Assembly: GCA_964034945.1 (NCBI GenBank)
Contig: OZ035964.1
Location: forward strand, 3,004,607 to 3,068,606
DNA: 64,000 nucleotides
DNA from: Chrysopilus asiliformis
Taxonomy: Eukaryota; Arthropoda; Insecta; Diptera; Rhagionidae
Reading direction: 5' to 3'
The stretch's first letter is position 1. Each line of letters starts with the position of its first letter. Made by a program: the position numbers and the translations under genes. Below the pieces are notes generated by a model. That model was not told where the DNA came from. It was given only the letters and a program-made list of their open reading frames with translations, and did no database searches. Shown in pieces: positions 1 through 11,812 of this stretch.

Positions 1-769
1 TTGCAAAACTGTTTGAACAAAACACTCAAATGAAAAAAAAAATGATAAAACAGTCAAACAGATTTTTTTTTCGAAGATAATTTATTAATTTTTTTTATAA
101 ATTTGCCATCTGGAATATATAGAGGGTAAGGTAAAAAGTTTTTTGTGATAGAATCCCGCTCGCCTTCCTTCACTCCGCGTCCCACTCTCCCAAAAATTTC
201 AGCTCAATCGGTCGAACCGTCGTATTTCTGCCTGCTTTAAGTGTTTTCCTTGGAAATCGTTTTTCTGCCAATAAAAATTTTAATAATATGAGAGAAACAC
301 TAACAAAAATGCAAATAATTTTCGGGACTTTTAAATACTTATAAAGTGGTTTAAAAATTTTATTACTTATATTAATTTGTAACTAACCAACCACCTAAAA
401 TTAGTTCCCCATTTTCGCCAATAAAAAATTTCATTTATATCTGGTAATTTCTATTTTCTTTTTTCATTTTCTTGGTTGAGTTTCAAATATGAGTTTATCA
501 ACTCAAATGTAAAGCAAAAATAAACGAAATTTTTTATTTATTTATTTATCAATTTATTTATTGTTATAATTTTGTAAATAGGTGTTTTATTATTAAATTT
601 TATAGAAAAAAAGTTTTTAGCATTTAAAAAAATATATATAATAATATAGTAAACTTCAAAAATCGTTTCAATAGATAAGATTTATACATTTTTCCTTTTT
701 TTCAAATTTCCAACTTATAATTTATACAATAAATTATAACAAAAAAAAAATGAACCATAATGTAATTAG
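1..769 (+). other. CaMKII intron (5' part of window)
   Basis: No exon is visible. The stretch is AT-rich intronic sequence that ends in a splice acceptor AG at 768-769, directly before the first CaMKII exon in the window. An ATTT-rich simple repeat lies around 530-566. The rest of the CaMKII gene (kinase domain, regulatory segment, linker) must lie to the left of the window. Confidence 0.7.
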
Positions 770-3700
770 CGAGGCGGCAAGAAATCATCAAAATCACGGA
801 ACAACTTATCGAGGCTATAAATAGTGGAGACTTTGATGCTTATACGTATGTTTAAATTTGTGTTGTTATTATTATTTCTATTTTTTCTCATAAAAGTGGC
901 TTAAGCTGGGTTTACATTATTCAAGTAGACTGAAAGCAATAGCGTCACCACACTATTTTGTGGAATAATTTGTGAATTTCATCTAAAACTGGAGACTTAA
1001 CTGGAGACTTAAAAATTATGTGTTGTTTTTAGTGTTTTCTACGAACAACGACAGACGAATCCCGATCGTTACATTTACGATCGTATTCCATAATAGGCAC
1101 CCTATTTATTTTCGACAGGTTGATTTTATTCGTCAATCTTACGATGTTCTCTGACAAAGACAGCAAGCAAATTGAATCAAAACACAGCCACATACAGTAT
1201 CGGACAAAAGAAATTGAATTTTTTTGTTTTAAAGCTAACTTTTTAGGGGGGTTATGAATTGACAAACGGTATTCAGAAAAGTTGTTGCACGTGTTGAGGG
1301 TTCTCTGAATATATCAAAGTACCGTTATAATATCGGGTCTTTAATTGTTTTTTTTTTTTAACAAAAACGAAATTAGGAACGACAACAGTAATTGAATTTG
1401 ATATATTTATTCGTTTAAAGGTAACAAATTATATGTTTTTTACATTAAATATACTTCTTTTTTCAATATCGTGTAGAAACAACTAAAAAGTGTGCAAAAA
1501 CTTTTCTGAATACCGTTTGTCAATTCATAACCCCCCTAAAAAGTTTGCCTTAAACCAAAAAATTCAATTTCTTTTGTCCGATACTGTACATAGAATTGTC
1601 CTACGGTTTGATATTCATATATATCCGTTTCAGTCACTCTGACACAAATAGAAAGCCTTTCTACTCACTTCAATCACTGAATGAAAGTTACGCACATATA
1701 TCGGGTCTTTCAACAAGGACATAACAATTTTGTATTTAAATAAAACACAGAATAATTGAGATATCGGGCTGAAATTTATTCCAGGTGTAGTGGACTTGTT
1801 ACATTTAAGTATGAAATTCGGTGTCGTTCATAAAGCCACCGCGAGCATTGCACTGATTGATTCTTTGAAGCCAATTTTACACACATAGCGGCCAGAACGT
1901 TGGCAATTTCGCGTTCGATATTTTGCCTGAGCTCCTCTAATGTTGCTGGCTTGTTGGCATAAACCAACGACTTAACATAACCCCATAAAAAGAAATCCAA
2001 CGGCGTTAAATCGCATGAGCGAGGTGGCCATTCGACCGGACCATTTCTCGAGATTACACGATTGCGACCACCGACTCAGAATTTCGGTAGTAAGTTTTAA
2101 TAATTTCCGAACGTTGCTCGTTCGTGAACTTCACCATGATAAAAATGTAAACCTTGATTGACGTCTTAGCATTGCCAGATCATAAAAAAAGTTTTACGGT
2201 GCGTTTTTATTAAAATACAAAATTGTTATGTCCTTGTTGAAAGACCCTTTACAAGTATATCTATGGCAAAAAGCCAAAACATCTTAAGTCGATTTTCAGA
2301 TGAAGCCAATTTGATTTGTCTGGAAATGCAAATACAGAACACTTTGGCTTCATCTGAAAATCGACTTAAGATTATTTGGATTTTTGCCATTGAAATTTAC
2401 ATACTACACCAAATTGAGCGTATTTACACTACTTGCAATCAGTTTGACTGAACAATGTCAATGTCGCATTAGATGCGTACTGAATCTGAAATTTATTCGC
2501 TGATAGCAATTTTCCCTGCAGCACTTGTGAGAAACTGTTACGTTTGCGGTTGATATATTGTCGTGATGACTTATGTCAACCGCTTACGTCACGGGTTGAC
2601 ATAAATACTGCTTGGGTATTTCATAATTACTCTCCATACGGCAAAAAATGCTTGTGTATCTTTAACACACACGATATCTGATATCACTTTTAAGTATGGT
2701 GACCATACGTCCCAAAATGACCGGAACTATGCCGAATTTAGGCATATTGCCCCGAAAACTAAGCCTTTTTCCCGGATTTTTCAAATTAGTGTAATTAGTT
2801 TTCCAACGGTAGGAAAAACGATCACTAAAAACGCACTATTAGTGTTATAATTTTTCTAAACGGTAAAAAAGGATCAGTAAATACGTACGGCTGAAGGTGG
2901 CTATAAAGTACATGTTTAATTTAGCCTGCGGCGCATTTTTTCAAAGATTTTCCACAAAATGCACATTATTACAAAATATTTGGCCTGCGGCGCATTTTTC
3001 TTACTTGGTATTTATACAATTTCCATTGCAACTATTTTTACAACGTAAAAAGCGCGAAAATTTACGTTAATGTGCGCTTGGGACTCTGTATTTCTTACTT
3101 CGAATAATTGCACCGCATTCTGTTTAAAAAATTTCGCCTATGGCGCATATTTATAATTTTTTCACCTTGCTGTTCGGCTAAATCAAGTTTTTTTTCTATA
3201 AATTGACCCAATTGGGATTGATCCCGAAAAGAAACTGTGGTCACCCTACTTTTAAGCCACTTTTATGCCAATTAAATCTAGACTTTTCAAATACTTAATC
3301 ATATTCAATGTAAAGAATGTTATTAATTATGAAACATTTTCTTTTTAGGAAAATTTGTGATCCGCACCTAACAGCATTTGAACCAGAAGCGTTGGGCAAT
3401 CTTGTTGAAGGTATTGACTTTCACAAATTTTATTTTGAAAATGGTGAGTCAATTTTTTTAATTTTTATTCAAGGAATTTGTTTTTCCTATCAAAAAAATC
3501 TCTTGTTAAATGCGAATTCTAGTAAATGCGAAATTTTTTTTTGTTAATATTTCTGTGGTTGTAAGCGATAATAATCGCTTAAGTCGATTTTCATGTGAAG
3601 CTAAGATATTCTATTTGAACGTCCAGACACAGTTCATATTGGCTTAGCATAAAAATCGACTTAAGCGACTATTATTGCTTGTGACCGCAAGAATTTCAAA

Positions 3701-5617
3701 AATCAAAGTAAAAACAAAAAATAAGTGTAAAAATCCGGCAAATTTTTGTTTAAATAAAAATAAAAACTTCGAAATTTTGAAGTTATTTTGGTGTTTTATA
3801 AAAAATTTCTTAACCTTTTTGATCTCACTTATTTTTGAACAAAATATTTATTGCGTTACGTTAAAAAAAAATGGAGTTGCTACTTGCCGATAATTTGATC
3901 GTTTAAGCGGGCTTTCTATAAAAGACGTTATAAATTTAGTGCGAGGGAAGAAAGCGCGGAGTCTGCGGTATTTTGTGACGTAAATTTCGTACAAAATATC
4001 TAATGAAAACAGCACATGACTTTCTTATACAAAAATCTACGTTCCTGCGCAATTTACACTAAAAGACCCAACAAGTGAAATATAAGCTTCTATAAAAATA
4101 TGAATTGTTATTTTACAAAATCTGAAATATCTCGATAACTGTAAAATATATCGATGAACGGTTAAGGGCAAAAATGTAGAGAATTTTAATATCTTTAATT
4201 CGTTTTTTGATTGTTTTCTTCTTTTTCGAAAAACCGTTAGTTCACAAGCAATTCGCAAAAATCCATCTGTATCCGTTTTGAATGAAAATATCTCGATAAC
4301 AGTAAAAGGTAGCGGTTAACTATGAAAGACAAAATTGTGGCAAATATTTTTCTTTTCAATTCACCTCAGAACCACCAAAAACCAGTTAGTTTTTGAAAGA
4401 ATTACAAAAAACTGATTTATTTTGTCACTAAATCGCCCTCTATCCTTTATTTAAATGATAGAGGGCGATTTAGTGACAAAATCTTTACATTTATGAGGTT
4501 TTAACGTAACCTAAGTTCAGGTTTTCTTACTCGTTAATACCTTAAAATCGGCATTTTCATCCTCAGAACAACCTGCCCAAGTGACGCAGAAGGTCGTCAA
4601 GTGGGTATCCCACCTTAAATTCGCATGGATTCTGTGACTTTGTGGACGGGGCTGGGCGTCAATTTTTCGCTTTTTTTTTGTTAGTCGGTTAGAAATACTC
4701 TTGCACCAAATGCGGATTTCAAGATGATTTTACCTTTGTTTGGGGAGTCCTTTTATACCTGTGTTAAACCCCCCCCCCCCTCTTCCTTCCTCACCACATG
4801 TGTAACCCCTTTCACTTATCATTTGTAACCCCTCTTCCTTTCTCGCTCCTCTGCCAGGCCATCTAATAAAGCTTTTGGATTCGAATTTAACTCAATCACT
4901 CGCATAGGTGTTACGTTAAACTAGTGGGATATTTTTACCCTATGTTGTGCTCATAGGGTCCAATTTTCCAACAATATCTTTGGTGGGCGAAAACTCTAAC
5001 GATCGGCTAGTGACAACTCGTTTATTTCACCTAGATTTTTTTATTTTGCTTACACAAAATATAGCTTTGTTAAAAAGGAAATAAATTAATTTTTCGTGTA
5101 ATGTTTTTTCAATTTTTTTTTTAAATTTCAATATCATCGCTTATCGAAACAGTATTGGGTAAAAATTGCAAAGCAATTAACACAACAATCCTGAATCCCC
5201 ACGTACATTTACTAGGCGAAGATGCTGCTTGCATTGCATACGTTAGATTAACTCAATATATTGACAAGTGAGTATAGGATTTGCTGTGTGAATTGAAAAT
5301 TTAGTTTTGGTTACTTTGAAGGCATGATGACGCCGTAGAAACGTTACAGCGACCAAAAAGTGCCCAGTCGGGCTTTTTCGGTTGCTGGAACGTTATTACA
5401 GCGTTATAGTAACCAAATCTGAAAGACTTGTTCAAAATTTATTGAAAAACAAAACGTTTTTTTTAGACAAGGGCATGCTCACACACACCAATCGGAGGAG
5501 ACGCGCGTATGGCACAAACGCGACAGTAAATGGCAGAACGTTCATTTCCATCGTAGTGCGTCTGGTAAAATTAGTGGAGCAACGACATTTGACTTTATTA
5601 ATCAACAACAGAAATAG
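770..5617 (+). CDS. CaMKII: CaMKII, C-terminal hub (association) domain, 3' partial, four exons
   Basis: This is the 3' end of calcium/calmodulin-dependent protein kinase II. Coding exons are 770-845, 3349-3443, 5153-5267 and 5467-5617. All introns are GT-AG, the phases agree, and the last exon ends in TAG at 5615-5617. Together they encode about 144 residues: [16 protein letters not shown], then [18 protein letters not shown], then [20 protein letters not shown], then [10 protein letters not shown] and [10 protein letters not shown], finishing [15 protein letters not shown]. In the family this domain assembles the kinase into dodecamers or tetradecamers, and the known pocket residues (arginines and the VWHKRD strand) are present. 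The first two bases complete a codon from an exon outside the window. The introns (2503, 1709 and 199 bp) are loaded with MITEs. The C-terminus is a few residues longer than the fly form I know. Identity is secure; the 3' UTR end is not. Confidence 0.96.
1195..1586. mobile_element. TA-flanked MITE with ~95-bp terminal inverted repeats
   Basis: The ends read CAGTATCGGACAAAAG on the left and its reverse complement on the right. The inverted arms run about 95 bp each (1195-1290 and 1493-1586) with only a few mismatches. A TA dinucleotide flanks both sides (1193-1194 and 1587-1588). The CAGT ends and TA duplication fit a non-autonomous Tc1/mariner-class element. There is no coding capacity. It sits in a CaMKII intron. 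Confidence 0.85.
1703..2247 (-). mobile_element. Internally deleted Tc1/mariner-superfamily element
   Basis: Terminal inverted repeats of about 40 bp start GGGTCTTTCAACAAGGACAT at 1703 and end with the complement at 2247. Between them are the first and last parts of a transposase gene on the minus strand. The middle is missing, so the 545-bp copy is non-autonomous. No clear TA duplication is seen directly at the ends. Confidence 0.85.
1776..2137 (-). pseudogene. Transposase remnant (IS630/Tc1/mariner DDE type), internally deleted
   Basis: The reading starts at ATG 2137 with [17 protein letters not shown], the usual N-terminus of a common insect Tc1/mariner-like transposase. It hits an in-frame stop after about 30 residues. 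It then resumes in another frame with [20 protein letters not shown] followed by [15 protein letters not shown], ending at a stop at 1776. The second block is the C-terminal part of the DDE catalytic domain, where the final acidic residue lies in the [10 protein letters not shown] context. Most of the catalytic core has been lost by internal deletion, so the product cannot be active. The inverted ends at 1703 and 2247 bracket it. Confidence 0.85.
2263..2390. repeat. Foldback element, 47-bp arms
   Basis: The arms at 2263-2309 and 2344-2390 are near-perfect inverted repeats sharing the core CTTAAGTCGATTTTCA. The loop is about 34 bp. It lies just right of the Tc1/mariner remnant, inside a CaMKII intron. 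A related foldback is at 3553-3691, and a half-copy of the core occurs at about 29452. Confidence 0.8.
2571..2616. mobile_element. Fragment of a short MITE (TTATGTCAACCG...GTTGACATAAA family)
   Basis: A compact inverted pair, TTATGTCAACCG and GGTTGACATAAATACTG, surrounds a TACGTCAC core. Related copies occur at 13734-13860, 20961-21051 and about 33287-33345. Confidence 0.6.
2695..3247. mobile_element. 553-bp DNA element with 9-bp target-site duplication
   Basis: The ends read TATGGTGACCATACGTCCC on the left and TGTGGTCACCCT on the right. The exact 9-bp direct repeat ACTTTTAAG flanks it at 2686-2694 and 3248-3256. Inside are repeated CCTGCGGCGCA motifs. A second copy of essentially the same length is at 13172-13725, and a third, degraded one is at about 11325-11812. 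An 8-9 bp duplication is typical of the hAT and Merlin superfamilies. No transposase is present, so the superfamily is not settled. Confidence 0.8.
3553..3691. repeat. Foldback element related to 2263-2390
   Basis: Imperfect inverted arms of about 50 bp (3553-3604 and 3640-3691) share the core CGCTTAAGTCGATTTT with the foldback at 2263-2390. It lies in the intron after the second CaMKII exon in the window. Confidence 0.75.
4014..4300. repeat. Dispersed CATGACTTTCTTATAC repeat
   Basis: This stretch begins with CACATGACTTTCTTATAC, followed by ATCTCGATAACTGTAAAATA-type sequence with the phrases ATCTCGATAAC and TACCGTTATCGAGATATTT in variants. Similar wording recurs at about 8970-9000, 15600-15660, 22128-22170, 26880-27100, 28378-28420, 37380-37400, 43180-43330 and 49650-49800. 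It is a middle-repetitive family of unknown class without coding sequence. Confidence 0.6.
4420..4481. repeat. Perfect 25-bp hairpin, 12-nt loop
   Basis: The arms 4420-4444 and 4457-4481 are exact reverse complements (TTTTGTCACTAAATCGCCC...). The loop is 4445-4456. It lies in a CaMKII intron and on the sense strand would form a very stable intronic hairpin. It is probably a tiny MITE or foldback. Confidence 0.85.
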
Positions 5618-8100
5618 ATTTTGATATAAATATTAAATTTTTTTTATGATAAAAGCAGTAATAACTAATACCGACACTTAATACCAACACAACAATTTCA
5701 AAATATATCTTAAAAATTAAAAAAAAAAAAACGTTAAAAATTTCTCAATATAAATTACGTTTCTTTGGATTATCTCTTTTACATTTATTATATTTATATA
5801 TAAAAGAAAAAAATATAAAGTAATTTCAAATCTAGCAACCAACAACTTAATGTGAATACATAATTTTAAAAGAAAAATTAAATCACTAAGAGTGTGAAAT
5901 ATTAAGAAGAAAAAAACTAAGAAAACCCAGAAAATTTGTAGGCTTCCGATTTTTAGTTCAGAAAAAAAAGGAAAATATATTTAAACAAAACATTGCTTAT
6001 TAAAAGTGGTATTAATGCATTCAACAATGGTAACAGAATTAATACATTCAAATATAAGTACATGATTGGATACTGATATCGAAATCTTTGAAAATTAATA
6101 GCCGATCAAAATGGCGTCTAAAATTAATATGTTGAATTTTAATGGATGAAAAAAAAAAACACTAAAATTTTGACAAACACTTGATATAAAAAGGGCAAAA
6201 AGTTTAAAAAAATATTAAGTATTTACTACCAATTTTCAGAAAATTTCTCTTTTTCTAATGCCATACATTTTAGCAAAAAGAAAATAATAGTAATAAACAA
6301 AACAAACACACCCACTCATAAAAACCTTACTTAAGCCCACTGACGTTTAAAACATATATATTTTCGTTTGTTGGCAGTAAAACCGCGTTTGTGTTGTGGG
6401 AAATTAATGCGGAATTTCATTTCGATCGGTAGATTCAAAATTTCTAGCCAATCGGGCGAGTAGTTTTCAAATTAGAGCTGTGAATTCGAAACTCCAGTCC
6501 AATCGGTTGCGTGGTTTTCAGGTTAGAGCTCTGCATACGAAATTTCAGCCCAACCGATCGAGTGGCTTCCAAGTGAGAGCTCTGGATTCAAAATTCCAAC
6601 CCAATCGTTCGAGTGGTTTCAAAGGTCGAGTATTTTCTGATTTCGAGCTCTGGATTCAACATTTTGGCCCAATAGGTCGAATGGTTTTCGCGTTAAATAA
6701 GTGGGCAGCAATTATCCACCACTTTTGACACAAACACAAAACTGCAGTTCTCCCACCAACAAACTCTGGTTTATAGTTTCATAAATGAACAAAAAAAAAA
6801 TTCAAATTCCCAAATAATATAGAAACTCTCTTAAATATTATAAAATCAAATATTTTTCAATCAATCTTTATATTAAATTTTTGAATATTGTTAGCTTTGT
6901 TGGAGAAAATCAAAAAAAAAAATGTTTATTCAAATAATTTTTAAGGCTATTTTGCCCATTCGTAAGGCAATAATTTGATTAAATTTTTAATAAAGTATGA
7001 AGGAATTTATTATACTGTGTGTATAGTATTCCATATTATAATATATTGGCATTAAATGACTTTGTATAATTGATACTGAGTTGTAAAATATATATACGAA
7101 TTTTAATTTTAGACTATTTGAAAAAAAAGTAAAGAAGAATTTGTCAAAACAAAAAAAAAATACAAAAAATAAGTAAATAAATAAATAAAAATAGTAAAGA
7201 AAAATCTTATCAAGCTCTCTGAAAATAATTACAAAACTCTTGAACGTGAACTGTCGACTTAGGCTTACATTAATTATACTTTTTTTTGTTCGTTTATTTT
7301 GGATGATTTATTTTACTAGTTTTTAATTGTTATAAAATAGAAATATGTTATTATTTAAAAACAAAAACAATTTTGTCGTTTTTCAAAGTCCGTCACGTTT
7401 TCACACAGACTTTATTTATCAGGAAAGAATAACAATTAAATTATTTTTGATTTTTGATCGTAAATGTCGTGAACAAACCAAGTAACACGCAAAGGTCGTA
7501 AAGTGGTCGCAACGTCTTCGATTCTCACCAATTCTATGGGTTTATGGTCGAGGCGATGTTAAGAAATTACGATCAAAATGAATATTAGAAATAATATATA
7601 TGTTTTTTTATCCGCTATTAACGGTAACTTAACGAATCGTATATGAATCTCATCTGAAGCGTTTATATATGTTTAATTAAATAAATAAGTTCTATATGTC
7701 TCTAAATGCAGGATAAATAAGAATATTAGATAGCAAATTTTATTGTATAAAAAAAATGCATCAGATCCCTTCTACCTCTCTCCCGTTAAAGAAAGCCCTC
7801 TTTTTTTTGTTATGTTTTAATTACATTTCGTTTACAAAATAAAATTTACGCCGTTTTAAAGATTTCATACTACATAGAAATATAATAAAATTATAATTTA
7901 AACGTTAAGTTGATATTATATCAAAGTCTTTTAGTTAATTTTTATGTTTTATATACATATGTATATTTCCTAAAAAAAAATATTTATTAATTCTTTTTTT
8001 TTCGCAAAAAAAAATTGTTATTGTTTTATATATGTACGCTTTTCTATATATTTCTAATATTTAATGAATGATTTTACAATAAAACAATCCATTGATCTAA
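5618..8100 (+). other. AT-rich sequence downstream of the CaMKII stop, possible 3' UTR
   Basis: No coding sequence is visible. Possible AATAAA poly(A) signals on the + strand occur at 6292-6297, near 6989 and near 8079. Which of them is used cannot be decided. The stretch is unusually free of recognisable transposon ends except for the minisatellite at 6424-6700, which would be consistent with a long CaMKII 3' UTR. That is inference. Confidence 0.4.
6424..6700. repeat. 51-bp minisatellite, about five diverged units
   Basis: Units begin GAGCTCTG and contain the phrases AATTTCAGCCCAA and TCGAGTGGTTTTC. The spacing is 51 bp with one longer unit. Because 51 is a multiple of three, a short open frame runs through it, but I do not take that as a gene. 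The wording resembles the AATTTCAG..CCAATCGGTTCGGTAGTTTTC tails at 27.4-28.3 kb, and a single related unit lies at about 8785-8825. Confidence 0.7.
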
Positions 8101-11100
8101 ACAGGTTTTCTAATTGCGTTTAAGTGAATCGAGTGTTTTTTAAATTTTTTTTCCATATATACATTTCGACAAAAAAAAAACTATCATTTCTTATTGAAAG
8201 CCATATCATTTTCTCTGGTGAAGCTACGCTCAAACAGTAGCGTAACCAAGATAAAGAAACTATCCATAATGGGATAGAGTGGCGAGCCGGCCTATCTTTT
8301 GATTTTATTAAAAAACAAGTAATTTTTATTTACTTTTATTTTCTATTTTTTTTAACACACTAAAAACTTTTTTTTTGGAACAAAAGAAAAACTTACACCC
8401 AAATCCGCTGAAGATTATTTCCCTAAAGTGGTCTTCATATATTCGATCCATACAGAATTTCCCCCAAACAATTTTTCGCGGAAGAGGATGAGGTTGGGCG
8501 AAAATTCTTGTTACGCCACTGCGTTTTTCTACAATAATCCCAGGCTCTAACCTTTGTTCTGTTAACCACCCAAAAATAACACAAGAAATTCGTAATGTGG
8601 GTGTCGTTCTTTTAATTAAGTGTAGGACTTTTTGGTCGCTGTGACCACCGTGCGTCCTCTAAGGCATGGAGACAGGAGGACCAAATCAACCGATTCGTGG
8701 AAATAAAAGTACATGACTTCATGTATTATTGACGAATTTTTACTTCTTGTCTTGAGCTTCTTCTCACAAGCAGATATAAGCGAAAATTTCAACGCAATCG
8801 GTCGAGTGTTTTTCGTGCGAGAGCTTTTGATAGCTCATAAAAGTTTTGTTGTACACAAGCTTTTAAAAAAAAGCTCTTACTCAAACACCACTCAACTGAT
8901 TTAGCTGAAATGATCTTTTAAGATTTCCTGCAAAAAACCCAAGAGTAGAAATTCCACAGTGATGTTGGTTTTGTATAAGAAAGTCATGTGCTGTGCACAT
9001 AAAATAGTTTTGTTTTTGAATGTGCCTGATGCAACAATATACCGGCCCAGAAAACCATCAACCCGATAACGTTTAAAAGAGTGTGAGTTTTCTACACCCA
9101 ACCACGGGTGCATTACAAAAAAAAGTTACGGTAACAGTTCTTTTATATTGGCATTGAAATTTAACTTAACAATTTACATACTATCAAAAAATAAGAGAAA
9201 GAAATGCGCCGCAGGTAATTTTTTTTTTGGGAAAGCTACTCTGGACGCAAAATTTCTTTGAAAATTGGCCGCATGTGAAATTTTTCACGTATGTGTGCTA
9301 GTCTAAGGGCGTGCTAATTCCCGTTCTAATTCTAGTCTTTATTGGAAAGTTTCCACTTGGCAATACAATCTAGTATGAAAATATACTAGAGTTAGTATGT
9401 TTCGCACATACCCAAATATATACGCCCTTTAAGTTGAAAGATAAACGATTTTTAGTATTTTCTTATAGCCCTTTTCCGTTCAGACTATGCTAAAGTGCTG
9501 GGCTGTCAAACTCAAGGGCTAACACGGCCAGTAATCGGTGATAGGTAATTGGTCTGTTCTTCATTAAGTAAACTTGCGGCCCGCAGCGCAAGGAAAAGCG
9601 GCGCCCGGGGAAAACTTTGTATTTGGTGTCCCCACTTTCTAAAATAAAATATGAAACGCACTTTGGTGTATGCTTGGAATTTTGGAAAGAATGATCAGAG
9701 AGAATAATGAATGTCTGGGAAAAAAAGGTTCTTTTAGTTCTTCGGTATGCAACAGAAATTGCGCCACAGGTTTTTAATTCGTGGCAACATAATGCACAGC
9801 TCTAAAAAAGCAGCAGAAAAGCACCATTGCCCCTGGACGCCTTAAATAAAGGACAATGACTGGATGAAAACGGGAAACCAGATAAGCTACATAACTAAAT
9901 TCAGTCGCTGCGCTAGCCTGTCCACAATCTCTTCGGATTTTATATAAGACTTCTCTATAGATGCTAAGAATAACTAGCCTAATTAGAACCCTCTCCCTTA
10001 CTTCCGCCCTTATTTACGCCCTTGACTACTTGCTCGTATTGTGATCGGTTTTTTTCGTACGCGAACTTGAATTCAGCCATCTCGCTCAGTCCATGTTCGT
10101 GAATGGAAACCCCACTTTAGACAACAGTGTGTGCATTGTATTTTTTCTTGTTTTTTTTGTTTGTTTGTTTGTTTTTTTTCTCAGGGTATGTATTTACAAT
10201 TCAGTTACGTTTAAAATTAAGCCGAATGTGTATTTTATTATGAAATTCGTCAAAATTTATTGACAATGATGTGTCCTTTTTAATACAAATTTCAAAAACT
10301 AAAAAAAAAAATAATAAAAACTAAAAATAAAAATTCATTGTAGTTAGGATATCTCGTATGTATAATTTCACATTTTTTAACAACAGCAACAACAACAAAA
10401 GAAAGCTATAATATAGAATAAGGAGAAGAAGTAGAAATAATATGAATTATGGAAAGTAAAGACAACACCTAAACATAATTTCAAGGTTTAATCTAATTAT
10501 AATATACATATTTAAAAAAAAAAACAACAACAACATAGGATTTAATATTTAAAAATTCGCTAGATGATTTACACGACGAGATGATATTTATAAATGAGGA
10601 TGTAATTTTCCCTCCCCCGACCCTCTCCCTCTTTTTCCCCGTCTTATATCAAGTACTATCCTATGGATTTTTTTTACAAAGAAAATCATCATTTTTGATA
10701 TATTCTTGTTGATAAATAAAGAGGAAATTTAAGATGAAAACAGAAATTAGTATATTTAAATTTTTGAAATCACGTTACCTTAAATTTAAAATAATTGAAA
10801 AAATACATGATAAAAATTGAAAAAAAAAATAATACTAATAATGTGAAAAAAAGCTTAGGTAAAAAAAAAATAAATAAATAGACGGATGTGAATTCTATCT
10901 CAGTATTGTATTCTCATCTTTTTCTGTCCTTTTACAATTCGTGTAAAAATATATAAGTGAACTAATAAACATATAAAATTAATAAATATATAAATAAATA
11001 ACTTGAAAATCATTATAAATAAAATTAAATCAATAAAATAGTTGAGATCAATCAACAAAATATTCATAAAAAACACACTGAGATAAAAGAAAAGAATGGG

Positions 11101-11320
11101 AAATAATAAGCTGCTGCTTCAACACCCATTGAGTTCTTTTCTTTTCTTTTGAAATCGAAAAAAATGAACCTCTTTGAACCTCTTTTAGCCTCTTGACTAA
11201 AAATCAACAAATGCAATTTGATAACTTACCAAAGTCTTGCCGCATAATTTATTTCAGTATTTTTTTGCTCGATGTAATACATCAACTATAGATTTTTGGT
11301 ACATATTTTTGTTTTGAGTT
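8101..11320. other. Intergenic, decayed repeats, no gene seen
   Basis: I see no exon-like coding stretch. Repeat fragments include a CATGACTTTCTTATAC-family piece at about 8970-9000, CGCCGCAG-type fragments at about 9190-9290, and a segment bounded by AAGGGCGT and ACGCCCTT at about 9305-9432. GTTT and AAAT simple repeats occur near 10150-10180 and 10860-10880. Confidence 0.5.
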
Positions 11321-11324
11321 AATC

Positions 11325-11812
11325 TGGGACAAGATGACCGGTGGGTGGTGTTTGATTGAATGGCTGAAACGGAACACCAATAAAACAACAACTTTATTTG
11401 GATGAAAATTAAGAAAAAAAAACATTAAATGTGCGCCGCAGGGAAATTTTTTTAAACAGAATGCGACACAATGTTACACAGTCTCAAGCACAACCCAACT
11501 CAATTTTTCGCTCTCTTCACACAAATTATAAAAATACCAATAAAGAGAAACGCGCCGCATGTGGAATTTTTTGAGATACATGCGCCCTTGGTGGAAAATC
11601 TCTGAAAAACTGCGCCGCAGTCGAAAAAAATGTAATTTACAGCAACTCTAGCAAATGTAGAGTGTTATTTTTGGATATTTAATGATAGTTTTTTTCTTCT
11701 GTTTAATAAATTATGGCAGTGAATCAAAAAATCCACGACAAAAGTTTAGTTTCCGGGACGCTGGGAAATAATTTAATCCCAGGACCGTTTCGGCCATTCC
11801 GGGACGTGATAT
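11325..11812. mobile_element. Degraded copy of the 553-bp CGCCGCAG element
   Basis: It shares the order of blocks with 13172-13725: AATCTGGGACAAGATGA near the left end, GTGCGCCGCAGG, CAATTTTTCGCTCTCTTCAC, ACGCGCCGCATG, and GTTTCCGGGAC near the right end. The terminal GGTGACCATA motifs are worn away. Confidence 0.65.

Noticed and set aside
1029..1265. 78-codon minus-strand open frame
   Set aside because: It runs into the left arm of the TA-flanked MITE and has no domain.
5382..5624. Alternative + frame over the last CaMKII exon
   Set aside because: It is out of frame with the clear CaMKII reading ([16 protein letters not shown]).
6480..6728. 82-codon frame
   Set aside because: It is produced by the 51-bp minisatellite, whose unit is a multiple of three.
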